NCBI RefSeq assembly: GCF_000012365.1
Contig: NC_007651.1
Span: 310,001-374,000 of the forward strand
Source: Burkholderia thailandensis E264
GTDB lineage: Bacteria > Pseudomonadota > Gammaproteobacteria > Burkholderiales > Burkholderiaceae
Direction: 5' to 3'
Length of the DNA stretch: 64,000 bases
The notes beneath the pieces were generated by a model. The model was not told the origin of the DNA, did no database searches, and was given only the letters and a program-made list of their open reading frames with translations. The position numbers and the translations under genes are program-made. Of this stretch, positions 44,815 to 54,240 are shown in pieces; position 1 is the stretch's first letter; the number at the start of each line of letters is the position of its first letter.

Positions 44815-45472
44815 GTGCATCCTCTAGGTGAAACGGGTGGAGGGGGAACCGTCCTGCCGGCCGGCGCCGGATCGAGGTATGCGAAGAGTGAGTCAACACG
44901 CGGGCATCCCGTCCGGCGATCGCCTGACGGGACACGACGTCCCCGTCAGTTGGGGAGTCGTTTTTTGAGGTTCAGCCCGGCCATGCGCGCGCACGCCGCA
45001 AGCGCGGCGGGCAGCGACAGCGAACGCGAATCGAATGCGGCGGGCATGGCTGAATGATAAATAGGCTGAGCGGCGATCTTAGCACCATCGCGCTCGAGAT
45101 GGCGAGCGGCTGCGACGTGGCGGCGCATGCCGGGCGCGCCGATTCGTGCGCTGATTCGTGCGTCGGGCGCGGCGGCCATGCCCGTTCGTGGCGCCGTCGG
45201 ATCGCCTGTTGCGGCGCGCTTCGGCGCGCAACGGCGAATCGTCGATGCGCCAATAGCCAAGCCGTCAAGCCGCCGAGCCGCTCGAATCCCCAACCATCGG
45301 ATCACCTCGTCCCCCGATCACCGCCCGCCGAACCTTCACCGCCGTCGTCGCCAAATCGTCATTCGTGCATCGCTATCCATGACGGATTGGCTCGCGCCGC
45401 GACGATCGCCGCTAGAATCGTCGCTTGCGAAAACCTGACGACTCACGTCGAACCACCAGTGGAGCATCAACG
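44815..45472. other. Intergenic region between the DapA-family gene and sbp
   Basis: 658 bases between divergent genes. Holds the two-hairpin unit at 44907-44966 and a TAGAAT -10-like element at 45413-45418 that could start the sbp transcript about 55 bases before its ATG. Frames here are short and Arg-rich; none is supported. Confidence 0.5.
44907..44966 (+). ncRNA. Two-hairpin unit with orphan terminator; candidate small RNA
   Basis: First hairpin: TCCCGTC (44907-44913) / GACGGGA (44926-44932) around a GGCGATCGCC palindrome. Second: ACGAC-g-TCCCC (44934-44944) / GGGGAGTCGT (44952-44961), ten pairs with one bulge, followed by five more T. Together they form a plus-strand intrinsic terminator, but the gene on its left (DapA-family) runs the other way. 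No convincing promoter is seen. Confidence 0.4.
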
Positions 45473-46486
45473 ATGAAGCACAACAGGGGAATCGGCCGCC
45501 GGCTCGTCGCCGGCGTCGCCGTGGCGCTGCTCGCGACGGCCGCGCACGCCGATACATCGCTGCTGAACGTGTCCTACGACGTCACGCGCGAGCTGTACAA
45601 GGACATCAACGCGAGCTTCGTCGCCGCGTACAAGCAGAAGACGGGCGAGACGGTGTCGGTGCGGCAGTCGCACGGCGCGTCGAGCGCGCAGGCGCTGTCG
45701 GTGCTTCAAGGGCTGCAGGCCGACGTCGTGACGATGAACCAGCCGAACGACATCGATCTGCTCGCCGAGCGCGGCCAATTGCTGCCGAAGGACTGGCGCG
45801 CGCGCTTGCCGAACAACAGCTCGCCCTACTCGACGACGATGGTGTTCCTCGTGCGCCACGGCAACCCGAAGGGCATCAAGGACTGGAGCGATCTCGCGAA
45901 GCCCGGCGTGCAGGTGATCATCGCGAATCCGAAGACGTCGGGCAACGGCCGCTATGCGTATCTCGCCGCGTGGGGCTATCAGAAGCTGAAGGGCGCGACC
46001 GATCAGCAGGCGCTCGATTTCGAGAAGGCGATCTTCCGCAACGTGCCGGTGCTCGATTCGGGCGGCCGGGGAGCGACGACGACGTTCACGCAGCGGGGCA
46101 TCGGCGACGTGCTCGTCACGTTCGAGAACGAGGTCGCGCTGATCGGCACGGGTGCGGCGGGCGCGAGCTTCGACGCCGTCTACCCGTCGGCCAGCATTCT
46201 CGCGGAGCCGCCCGTGGCGATCGTCGACAAGGTCGTCGACAAGAAGGGCACGCGCCGCGCGGCGCAGGCGTATCTCGATTATCTGTACTCGCCCGCCGCG
46301 CAGGAGATCGTCGCGCGGCACCATCTGCGTCCGCGCGACGCGGCCGTGCTGAGGAAGCATGCGAGCGAGTTCAAGCCGCTCAAGACGTTTACCGTCGAGC
46401 AGATCTTCGGCAACTGGGCGAACGCGCAGAAGACGCATTTCGCCGACGGCGGCACGTTCGACAAGATCATCGTCGACCGGAGGTAA
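45473..46486 (+). CDS. sbp: Periplasmic sulfate-binding protein
   Basis: 337 residues. Signal peptide 1-26 (LLATAAHADTS). Mature start LLNVSYDVTRELYKDIN and GETVSVRQSHGASSAQALSV are typical of Sbp/CysP, as is GRYAYLAAWGYQ. It binds sulfate (or thiosulfate) for an ABC importer, but no cysT, cysW or cysA follows; a terminator closes the unit at 46639. GGAG lies 10 nt before the ATG. Confidence 0.93.
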   Translation: MKHNRGIGRRLVAGVAVALLATAAHADTSLLNVSYDVTRELYKDINASFVAAYKQKTGETVSVRQSHGASSAQALSVLQGLQADVVTMNQPNDIDLLAERGQLLPKDWRARLPNNSSPYSTTMVFLVRHGNPKGIKDWSDLAKPGVQVIIANPKTSGNGRYAYLAAWGYQKLKGATDQQALDFEKAIFRNVPVLDSGGRGATTTFTQRGIGDVLVTFENEVALIGTGAAGASFDAVYPSASILAEPPVAIVDKVVDKKGTRRAAQAYLDYLYSPAAQEIVARHHLRPRDAAVLRKHASEFKPLKTFTVEQIFGNWANAQKTHFADGGTFDKIIVDRR

Positions 46487-46602
46487 GCGCCGCCGGGCGG
46501 CATTGCGGGCGCCGGGCGGCACCCGCGCGGGCCGTCATCGCGGCGCGGCCGTTTCATGATTCGCGGGCCGGATAATTCTTACATTATCCATTCGAAAATT
46601 GG

Positions 46603-46639
46603 CGGGCGCATTCCATTGAATCGGAATGCGCCCGTTTTT
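46603..46639 (+). terminator. Intrinsic terminator after sbp
   Basis: A perfect 12-bp stem CGGGCGCATTCC/GGAATGCGCCCG with an 8-nt loop, then five T. Confidence 0.85.
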
Positions 46640-46936
46640 GTTTCCTTTGATGATTCGAATGCCGAATGATTTCCTGCATTTCGGCATTCGAGGCAGGGCT
46701 CGCTCCTCCTTCGGTCGCGTTCGCGCGGCAGTCTGCCGGTTCGTTGTGCGCGCAACAAATGTTCGCGCGCCGAGGCAAGCGGTATGTGCGCGAGGCCTCA
46801 CAAACGGCGCTTGATTGATTTCCGAACAGAGGCAAATGCGATTGCATTCGTCGATTGTCGATCGATCGGCGAATGGTGAGCGAATAGTGGGCTTCGACGG
46901 TTGACGCGCCATTTTTTCATTATTACGATGCGCCGA

Positions 46937-46953
46937 AATTGAATAAATCAATT
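46937..46953. promoter_or_regulatory. Palindrome AATTGA-N5-TCAATT
   Basis: Six-base perfect arms, odd spacer of five, about 67 bases before the peptidase ATG. The spacer excludes a standard FNR box (six). Confidence 0.4.
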
Positions 46954-46969
46954 GAGACTTTATCGAGGG

Positions 46970-46990
46970 AGATATTGCGTTGCAATATCT
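46970..46990. promoter_or_regulatory. Nine-base-arm palindrome 30 bases before the S10 peptidase start
   Basis: AGATATTGC and GCAATATCT pair perfectly around GTT. It may be an operator or a leader hairpin. Confidence 0.5.
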
Positions 46991-47019
46991 TACGTCTTTG
47001 AAATAATTAGAAAGCGAAA

Positions 47020-48723
47020 ATGAAAAAATCGATGGATGGAGGGTATGCCGGCCCGACGCGATCGTACGGCCGGATGTCGGCCGCGGCTGCCGCCGCCGCA
47101 GCCATGCTGTTCGCGCTCGGCGGGTGTGGCGACGATCTGCAGAGCACCACGACACCCGCGCAGCTCAATCAACCGTACACGGACACGACCGCGTACTCGC
47201 CGAAGGCGGGCGACGGGCTGCCGGCGTCGCAGGTATCGGAGCGCGCCGCGGTGATGAGCCATCAGTGGTCGGCGAACGGCGCGACGGTCGACTACCTGAC
47301 GACGACCGGGCATCTGACGGCCTACGATCCGAGCGGCAACGCGCAGGCGACGATGTCGTACGTCGCGTACACGGTGCCGAGCCGCGACGGCTCGCCGCGG
47401 CCCGTCACGTTCTTCTACAACGGCGGCCCGGGCTCGTCGTCGGTGTGGCTGCGGCTCGGCTCGTTCGCGCCGACGCGCGTCGCGACGCCCGACCCGCTGA
47501 TGACGAACTGGCCGAACTTCCCGCTCGTGGACAACCCGGAAAGCCTGATCGCGACCACCGACATGGTGTTCATCGATCCGCCGGGCACGGGCCTGTCCGA
47601 GGCGATCCAGCCGAACACGAACCAGACGTTCTGGGGCGCGGACGCCGACGTGAAGGTGATGCGTGATTTCATTCGCCGCTATCTATCGGTCAACGGCCGC
47701 GGCGGCTCGCCGATCTACCTGTACGGCGAATCGTACGGCACGCCGCGCACCGACATGCTCGCGCTCGCGCTCGAATCGGCGGGCGTGCCGCTCACGGGCA
47801 TCGTGCTGCAGTCGTCGATCCTGAACTACATGGCGGCCACGGGCGATCAGGCGGTAGGCACCTTGCCGTCGTACGCGCAGGTGGCCGTGTACTTCAACCA
47901 GGTGTCGCCGTCGCCGACGAACCTCGGCGCGTACGCGCAGCGCATCCAGGATTTCACGACCGCGCAGTACACGCCGATCGTCCACTACGCGACGGCCTCG
48001 CCGCCCGTGTCGCCGGACGCCGGCACGCTCGCCGCCTGGTCGACGCAGACGAGCATGACGACGGCGTCGCTCGCCGCGTACTTCCAGTATTTCTACGACA
48101 CCGAGGCGTCGCCCGGCCAGACGACGCTTGTGCCCGGCTACACGATCGGCCGCTACGACGGCCGCGTGTCGCTGCCGAACGGCGACGCGCGCCTCGCGAG
48201 CGACGACGATCCGTCCGACATCCTGATCTCGACGCCGTTCACGAATGCGCTCGCCTCGCAGATGCCGAACTACCTCGGCTACACCGCGCCGAACGCAACG
48301 TATCAGACGCTGAATCCCGCCATCATCGGCGCGTGGAACTTCAGCCACGCGGGGCAGCCGTATCCGGACACGATTCCCGATCTGCTCGCCGCGCTGCAAC
48401 TGAATCCGAAGCTGAAGGTGCTCGCGTCGAACGGCTATCATGATCTCGCGACGCCGTATTTCGAAACGGAGAAGGAGCTCGCGCGGCTGCAGACGGTGTC
48501 CGGCCTCAATCCGAACCTGCAGGTCACGTTCTATCAGGGCGGCCACATGATCTATCTGGACGACGTCGCGAGGCCGCAGATGCAGGCGGATCTCGTCGCG
48601 TTCTATCAGAACCGGCCGGTGGCGAACGCGTTGACGCTCGCGGCGCTGCCGTCGCCGTGGCCCGACGAAAGCCCGGCGAACACGCCGACGGCGAAGATCG
48701 CGCGGGCCGCCGCGGCCCGCTGA
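47020..48723 (+). CDS. S10-family serine carboxypeptidase-like lipoprotein
   Basis: 567 residues. Signal peptide with lipobox LGGC (Cys36), so lipid-anchored. The peptidase S10 fold shows FFYNGGPGSSSVWLRLGSF (oxyanion region), nucleophile S238 in YGESYGTPR, Asp in SNGYHDLATPY and His in YQGGHMIYLD, so the triad is complete. Likely a periplasmic or surface carboxypeptidase of unknown substrate. Bacterial S10 enzymes are common in Burkholderia. The leader is AT-rich with palindromes. Confidence 0.9.
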   Translation: MKKSMDGGYAGPTRSYGRMSAAAAAAAAMLFALGGCGDDLQSTTTPAQLNQPYTDTTAYSPKAGDGLPASQVSERAAVMSHQWSANGATVDYLTTTGHLTAYDPSGNAQATMSYVAYTVPSRDGSPRPVTFFYNGGPGSSSVWLRLGSFAPTRVATPDPLMTNWPNFPLVDNPESLIATTDMVFIDPPGTGLSEAIQPNTNQTFWGADADVKVMRDFIRRYLSVNGRGGSPIYLYGESYGTPRTDMLALALESAGVPLTGIVLQSSILNYMAATGDQAVGTLPSYAQVAVYFNQVSPSPTNLGAYAQRIQDFTTAQYTPIVHYATASPPVSPDAGTLAAWSTQTSMTTASLAAYFQYFYDTEASPGQTTLVPGYTIGRYDGRVSLPNGDARLASDDDPSDILISTPFTNALASQMPNYLGYTAPNATYQTLNPAIIGAWNFSHAGQPYPDTIPDLLAALQLNPKLKVLASNGYHDLATPYFETEKELARLQTVSGLNPNLQVTFYQGGHMIYLDDVARPQMQADLVAFYQNRPVANALTLAALPSPWPDESPANTPTAKIARAAAAR

Positions 48724-48732
48724 GATTGCGGC

Positions 48733-48763
48733 GAGCGGGCCGCGTCACGCGCGCGGCCCGCTC
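48733..48763 (+). terminator. GC-rich hairpin after the S10 peptidase gene
   Basis: A perfect 12-bp stem GAGCGGGCCGCG/CGCGGCCCGCTC with a 7-nt loop, 10 bases after the stop. No T-run, so termination is uncertain. Confidence 0.45.
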
Positions 48764-48793
48764 CGTTGAACCCCCGATATTGCGAGTCCAGAC

Positions 48794-49198
48794 ATGTTCC
48801 CTATTCTCCAGTTGCGACGCATCCTTCCGGCGGCCTCATTTGCGTTCGCCGCCGCGTGTTCGAGCGGCGCATCCGCCGAAACCGTGCAGGCCGTCTCGTC
48901 TGTTGCGCCGTTGCACGGCGGCGTCGACGGTCCGTTCTTCCCGAAGGCCGCGTCCGCCGTGCCGGCATCGGCTTCGGCGACGACGGGCGCGCAGTTGCAG
49001 CAGCAGGCGCAAAGCCGGCTCGCCGCGAGCCTCGGCGCGAGCGGCGCGCTTCGCAACGGCGCGGCGGTCACGAAGGCGCAGGCGCAGGCAGGCGGCCTCG
49101 GCTACGTCGCGCAGCATTTCGACGAGATCGATGCCGCGCATACCGGCAAGGTCACGCTCAAGCAGGTCCAGCAGTTCATCGAGCAGCAGCGTCAGTAA
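48794..49198 (+). CDS. Exported protein with a degenerate EF-hand
   Basis: 134 residues. Signal peptide about 1-29 (FAFAAACSSGASAE). Low-complexity Ala/Ser/Gln middle. The C-terminus HFDEIDAAHTGKVTLKQVQQ resembles an EF-hand, but the loop (DAAHTGKVTLKQ) has Ala at position 3 and Gln at position 12 in place of the usual acidic ligands, so calcium binding is doubtful. Starts 70 bases after the S10 peptidase. Confidence 0.8.
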   Translation: MFPILQLRRILPAASFAFAAACSSGASAETVQAVSSVAPLHGGVDGPFFPKAASAVPASASATTGAQLQQQAQSRLAASLGASGALRNGAAVTKAQAQAGGLGYVAQHFDEIDAAHTGKVTLKQVQQFIEQQRQ

Positions 49199-49341
49199 CG
49201 GAATGCGCTGACGGGCGGCGCGTCCGGCCCGCCGAAGGCCGGGCGCGCCGCCGCCGCGAATCGCGCGGGCCCCGGGCGCGCGACGCGCGCATCGCGCTCG
49301 CCGCGTGCTACGCTCGCCGCACCGATTCCGGCGAGACCGCG

Positions 49342-50364
49342 ATGAACGTCGATCCCTCTTCCCCGCACTCCCCCGATCCTTTCGCGCAAGACGGCGCGCC
49401 CGTGCGCACGCCGCCGCGCGGCGGCCGCCGGATCTGGTCCGGCACGCGCGAGGTGATCGCGCACGGCATGCCGGCGTCCGTCTGGCGCGATCTCTACTAC
49501 TGGGCGCTGAAGGTGAGCTGGCCCGTGTTCTTCGCGTCGCTCGCCGCGCTGTTCGTCGTCAACAATACGCTGTTCGCGCTGCTCTACCAGTTGGGCGACG
49601 CGCCGATCGCGAACCAGTCGCCGCCCGGTTTCGTCGGCGCGTTCTTCTTCAGCGTCGAGACGCTCGCCACCGTCGGCTACGGCGACATGCATCCGCAGAC
49701 CGTCTACGCGCACATGGTCGCGACGCTCGAGATCTTCGTCGGGATGTCGGGGATCGCGTTGTCGACCGGGCTCGTGTTCGCGCGCTTCGCGCGGCCGCGC
49801 GCGAAGATCATGTTCGCGCGCCATGCGATCGTGCGCCCGCTCAACGGCCGGATGACGCTGATGGTGCGCGCGGCGAACGCGCGGCAGAACGTGATCGCCG
49901 AGGCGCGCGCGAAGATGCGGCTGATGCGGCGCGAGCGCTCGTCCGAGGGGTATTCGCTGATGAAGATCCACGATCTGAAGCTCGTGCGCAGCGAGCATCC
50001 GATCTTCCTGCTCGGCTGGAACATGATGCACGTGATCAACGAGTCGAGCCCGCTGTTCGGCGAGACGCCCGAGTCGCTCGCGGAGCGCAGCGCGATGCTG
50101 CTCGTGATGATCGAGGGTTCCGACGAGACCACCGCGCAGGTGATGCAGGCGCGCCACGCATGGGAGCACGCCGAGATCCGCTGGCATCACCGCTACGTCG
50201 ACCTGATGAGCGACGTCGACGGCATGACGCACATCGATTACACGCGCTTCGACGACATCGAGCCGGTCGAGCGGCAGGCGGCGGACGCGTCCGTCGTGGA
50301 GGCGTCGGGTGCGGACGCGAACGGCGCGAGGCCTGCCGGCGGAGGCGACGACCGCCCGGTCTGA
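49342..50364 (+). CDS. Inward-rectifier potassium channel, KirBac1.1 orthologue
   Basis: 340 residues. Slide helix near 45-58, two membrane helices (about 60-85 and 125-150), filter TVGYG at 110-114 with E106 before it, gate residue F146, and a cytoplasmic Kir beta-sandwich (about 160-305). Numbering matches KirBac1.1 of B. pseudomallei, a crystallographically known channel; residues 45-120 appear identical in memory, while the N-terminus and last 35 residues differ. Conducts K+ and, in the family, is inhibited by PIP2. Starts at the ATG at 49342. Confidence 0.95.
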   Translation: MNVDPSSPHSPDPFAQDGAPVRTPPRGGRRIWSGTREVIAHGMPASVWRDLYYWALKVSWPVFFASLAALFVVNNTLFALLYQLGDAPIANQSPPGFVGAFFFSVETLATVGYGDMHPQTVYAHMVATLEIFVGMSGIALSTGLVFARFARPRAKIMFARHAIVRPLNGRMTLMVRAANARQNVIAEARAKMRLMRRERSSEGYSLMKIHDLKLVRSEHPIFLLGWNMMHVINESSPLFGETPESLAERSAMLLVMIEGSDETTAQVMQARHAWEHAEIRWHHRYVDLMSDVDGMTHIDYTRFDDIEPVERQAADASVVEASGADANGARPAGGGDDRPV

Positions 50365-50581
50365 CCCCGTCGCGCGCGCCGGAAGCGAAATCTTTCTCGA
50401 ATTGCAATCAAAGCTTCAGCTGTCTTTCGATAAAACGCTGATCGATATCAAGATGAGCAAAAAAATTCTTCTATTGGCGTAAAAAAATAAAGCGCATTGC
50501 GTTGTGCATCGAAACAGAGGGGCGCGCCTTTCCGGCGCGACGCGATGCCGCAACGGCGAACAGCACATCGAGGAGACAACC

Positions 50582-53500
50582 ATGAACGCTCGCTTGCCGA
50601 TCGACGGCCCGCCCGCGTTGGCCGACTATCGCCTGACCGACAATCTTTCCGCAACGCGCGGCCGCATCTTCCTGACGGGCACGCAGGCGCTCGTGCGCCT
50701 GCTGCTGATGCAGCGCGCGCTCGACGCCGCGCAAGGCGTCAACACCGCGGGCTTCGTCAGCGGCTATCGCGGCTCGCCGCTCGGGATGGTCGACCAGCAG
50801 CTGTGGAAGGCGAAGAAGCAGCTCGACGCGAGCGGCGTGCGCTTCCTGCCGGCGATCAACGAAGAGCTCGGCGGCACGGCGGTGCTCGGTACGCAGCGTG
50901 TCGAGGCCGATCCGGAGCGCACCGTCGACGGCGTGTTCGCGATGTGGTACGGCAAGGGGCCGGGCGTCGACCGCGCGGGCGACGCGCTCAAGCACGGTAA
51001 CGCGTACGGCTCGTCGCCGCACGGCGGCGTGCTCGTGGTGGCGGGCGACGATCACGGCTGCGTGTCGTCGTCGATGCCGCACCAGAGCGATTTCGCGATG
51101 ATCGCGTGGCACATGCCTATCGTGAATCCGTCGAACATCGCCGACATGCTCGAATTCGGCCTGTACGGCTGGGCGCTGTCGCGTTACTCGGGCGCGTGGG
51201 TCGGCTTCAAGGCGATCTCGGAGACGGTCGAGTCCGGCTCGACCGTCGATCTCGACGCGCTGACAGTGCGCTGGCCCGCGCCCGAGGGCTTCGCGCCGCC
51301 CGCTGGCGGCCTGCACAACCGCTGGCCCGACCTGCCGAGCCTGACGATCGAGGCGCGCCTCGCCGCGAAGCTCGATGCGGTGCGCCACTTCGCGCGCGCG
51401 AACAGCATCGACAAGTGGATCGCGAGAAGCGCGCGCGCGAACATCGGCATCGTCACGTGCGGCAAGGCGCATCTCGACCTGATGGAGGCGCTGCGCCGGC
51501 TCGATCTGACGGTTGCGGACCTCGACGCGGCCGGCGTGCGGATCTACAAGGTCGGCTTGTCGTTTCCGCTCGAGATGACGCGGATCGATGCGTTCGTCGA
51601 CGGCTTGTCCGAAGTGCTCGTGATCGAGGAGAAAGGCCCCGTGATCGAGCAGCAGATCAAGGATCATCTGTATAACCGCCCGCCGGATGCGCGGCCCGTC
51701 GTGCTCGGCAAGCACGACGCCGCCGGCGCGCCGCTCTTGTCCGAGCTCGGCGAGCTGCGGCCGTCGCGCATCCTGCCCGTGTTCGCCGAATGGCTCGCGC
51801 GCCACAAGAGCGCGCTCGATCGCCGTGAGCGGGTCGTCGATCTCGTCGCGCCGAGCATCCTGTCGAACGAGGCGGACGTGGTGCGGCGCACGCCGTATTT
51901 CTGCTCGGGCTGCCCGCACAACACGTCGACGAAGGTGCCGGAGGGCTCAATCGCGCAGGCGGGAATCGGTTGCCATTTCATGGCGTCGTGGATGGATCGT
52001 GACACGACGGGCCTGATCCAGATGGGCGGCGAGGGCGTGGACTGGGCCGCGCACGCGATGTTCACGAACACGCGCCACGTGTTCCAGAATCTCGGCGACG
52101 GCACGTACTTTCATTCAGGAATCCTGGCGATCAGGCAGGCGGTGGCCGCGCGCGCGAACATCACCTACAAGATCCTCTACAACGACGCGGTCGCGATGAC
52201 GGGCGGCCAGCCTGTCGACGGCAGCATCTCGGTGCCGCAGATCGCGCGACAGGTGGAGGCGGAAGGCGTGTCGCGCTTCGTCGTCGTGTCCGACGAGCCC
52301 GAGAAGTACGACGGCCACCACGATCTGTTTCCGAAGGGCACGACGTTCCATCACCGCCGCGAGCTCGACGCGGTGCAGCGCGAACTGCGCGAGACGCCGG
52401 GCGTCACGGTGCTGATCTACGACCAGACATGCGCGGCCGAGAAGCGCCGCCGCCGCAAGAAGGGCGAGTTCCCCGATCCGGACAAGCGGCTTTTTATCAA
52501 CGAAGCGGTCTGCGAAGGCTGCGGCGATTGCGGTGTGCAGTCGAACTGCCTGTCGGTCGAGCCCGTCGAGACCACGCTCGGCCGCAAGCGGCGCATCGAT
52601 CAGTCGTCATGCAACAAGGATTTTTCGTGCGTGAACGGCTTTTGCCCGAGCTTCGTGACGGTCGAGGGCGCGAAGCTGAAGAAGGCGGCGGGCGTCGCGT
52701 TCGACGAGGCCGCGCTCGCCGCGCGCGTCGAAGCGCTGCCGCGCCCCGCGACGCATCTGGCCGACGCGCCGTACGACATGCTCGTGACGGGCGTCGGCGG
52801 CACGGGCGTCGTGACCGTCGGCGCGCTCGTCAGCATGGCCGCTCATCTCGAAGGCAAGAGCGCGTCGGTGCTCGACTTCATGGGCTTCGCGCAGAAGGGC
52901 GGCTCGGTGCTGTCGTTCGTGCGGATCGCGTCGTCGGATGCGTGGCTCAATCAGGTGCGCATCGACACGCAGCAGGCCGACGTGCTGCTCGCGTGCGACA
53001 TGGTCGTCGGCGCGAGCGCCGATGCGCTGCAGACGGTGCGCCGCGAGCGCACGCGAATCGTCGTCAATACGCACGCGATTCCGAACGCGGCGTTCGTGCG
53101 CGATCCGGACGCGAGCCTGCACGCGGACGCGCTCGTCGAGAAGATGCGGCATGCGGCGGGCGACGGCTTCCTGTCGCGCTGCGACGCGCAGGCGCTCGCG
53201 ACGAAGTTTCTGGGCGACACGATCGGCGCGAACATCCTGATGCTCGGCTTCGCTTGGCAGCAGGGGCTCGTGCCCGTGTCGCTCGACGCGATGATGCGCG
53301 CGATCGAGCTGAACAACGTTGCCGTGCCGATGAACCGGCTCGCGTTCTCGATCGGCCGGCTGGCGGCCGCCGACGCGGCGGGTCTCGACGCGTTGTGGGA
53401 CGCGCGCCATCCGGCGCACGCGCCGCTGCCGCCGCAGACGCTCGATGCGATCGTCGCCGATCGCGAGGCGCGGCTCGCCGAATACGGCGGCGCACGCTAC

Positions 53501-54157
53501 GCCGAGCGCTACCGCGCGCTCGTCGGCGCGGCGCGTGCGACGGGCGCCGAGCGCGTCGCGCGCGCGGTGGCGACGACGTTCTACAGGCTGCTCGCGGTGA
53601 AGGACGAGTACGAGGTCGCGCGGCTCTACACGGACGGCGCGTTCCGCGCGGCGCTCGAAGCGCAGTTCGAAGGCGCGGCCGGCCGGGACTTTCGCGTGAA
53701 GTTCAATCTCGCGCCGCCCGCGACCGCGAAGGCGGGCAGCAACGGCGCCGCGCCGCGAAAGCAGGTGTTCGGGCAGTGGCTGTGGCCGGTGCTCGGCGTG
53801 CTCGCGCGCGTGCGCGGCCTGCGCGGCACGCGGCTCGATCCGTTCGGCCGCACCGTCGAGCGCAGGATGGAGCGTGCGCTCGCCGACGACTACGAGACGA
53901 CGATGCGCCGCGCATTCGCGGTGCTGACGCCGCAGACGGCCGACCTCGTCGCGCGGCTCGCTGAGCTGCACGCGAAGGCGCGCGGCTACGGGCACGTGAA
54001 GCTCGCGAACGTCGCGGGCGTGAAGCGCAGCGAACGCGAGCTCGCCGCGCGCCTGTCGATCGATGCGGCGACAAGCGCCGCCGTGCAGCGCGCGCTCGAC
54101 GAGATGAAGGGCGCGGGCGCGTTGCGCGGGATTCCGATCGTCGTCGCGAAGTCGTGA
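50582..54157 (+). CDS. Fused indolepyruvate:ferredoxin oxidoreductase (IorA-IorB in one chain)
   Basis: 1191 residues. Domains in order: pyrimidine-binding/alpha region (about 10-400), TPP-binding region with GDGTYFHSGILAIRQAV near 507, [4Fe-4S] motifs NEAVCEGCGDCGVQSNC (about 640-656) and SSCNKDFSCVNGFCPS (about 674-689), then a gamma (IorB-like) domain with VTGVGGTGVVTVGALV near 737. Decarboxylates aryl or branched 2-oxoacids to acyl-CoA with ferredoxin reduction. GGAGA lies 7 nt before the ATG at 50582. It stands alone. Confidence 0.93.
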   Translation: MNARLPIDGPPALADYRLTDNLSATRGRIFLTGTQALVRLLLMQRALDAAQGVNTAGFVSGYRGSPLGMVDQQLWKAKKQLDASGVRFLPAINEELGGTAVLGTQRVEADPERTVDGVFAMWYGKGPGVDRAGDALKHGNAYGSSPHGGVLVVAGDDHGCVSSSMPHQSDFAMIAWHMPIVNPSNIADMLEFGLYGWALSRYSGAWVGFKAISETVESGSTVDLDALTVRWPAPEGFAPPAGGLHNRWPDLPSLTIEARLAAKLDAVRHFARANSIDKWIARSARANIGIVTCGKAHLDLMEALRRLDLTVADLDAAGVRIYKVGLSFPLEMTRIDAFVDGLSEVLVIEEKGPVIEQQIKDHLYNRPPDARPVVLGKHDAAGAPLLSELGELRPSRILPVFAEWLARHKSALDRRERVVDLVAPSILSNEADVVRRTPYFCSGCPHNTSTKVPEGSIAQAGIGCHFMASWMDRDTTGLIQMGGEGVDWAAHAMFTNTRHVFQNLGDGTYFHSGILAIRQAVAARANITYKILYNDAVAMTGGQPVDGSISVPQIARQVEAEGVSRFVVVSDEPEKYDGHHDLFPKGTTFHHRRELDAVQRELRETPGVTVLIYDQTCAAEKRRRRKKGEFPDPDKRLFINEAVCEGCGDCGVQSNCLSVEPVETTLGRKRRIDQSSCNKDFSCVNGFCPSFVTVEGAKLKKAAGVAFDEAALAARVEALPRPATHLADAPYDMLVTGVGGTGVVTVGALVSMAAHLEGKSASVLDFMGFAQKGGSVLSFVRIASSDAWLNQVRIDTQQADVLLACDMVVGASADALQTVRRERTRIVVNTHAIPNAAFVRDPDASLHADALVEKMRHAAGDGFLSRCDAQALATKFLGDTIGANILMLGFAWQQGLVPVSLDAMMRAIELNNVAVPMNRLAFSIGRLAAADAAGLDALWDARHPAHAPLPPQTLDAIVADREARLAEYGGARYAERYRALVGAARATGAERVARAVATTFYRLLAVKDEYEVARLYTDGAFRAALEAQFEGAAGRDFRVKFNLAPPATAKAGSNGAAPRKQVFGQWLWPVLGVLARVRGLRGTRLDPFGRTVERRMERALADDYETTMRRAFAVLTPQTADLVARLAELHAKARGYGHVKLANVAGVKRSERELAARLSIDAATSAAVQRALDEMKGAGALRGIPIVVAKS

Positions 54158-54240
54158 GCATGGCGTGAGCGGGCTATGAAACGCGGCGGGCGGGGGGCAC
54201 AAGCGCACGGCCGCTCGCCGTTTCATTTGCGCGTTTCCGC

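Larger units (their letters stand above)
46640..47019. other. AT-richer control region of the S10 peptidase gene
   Basis: 380 bases, noticeably AT-rich from 46900 on. Two palindromes: AATTGA-ataaa-TCAATT (46937-46953) and AGATATTGC-gtt-GCAATATCT (46970-46990). The second could also fold in the mRNA leader. No gene is supported. Confidence 0.5.

Noticed and set aside
44946..45305. Small gene between the DapA-family gene and sbp
   Set aside because: Competing Arg-rich frames on both strands, none with a ribosome site or recognisable sequence.
46937..46953. FNR/ANR box before the S10 peptidase
   Set aside because: TTGA and TCAA are separated by five bases, not six, so the geometry is wrong for this family.
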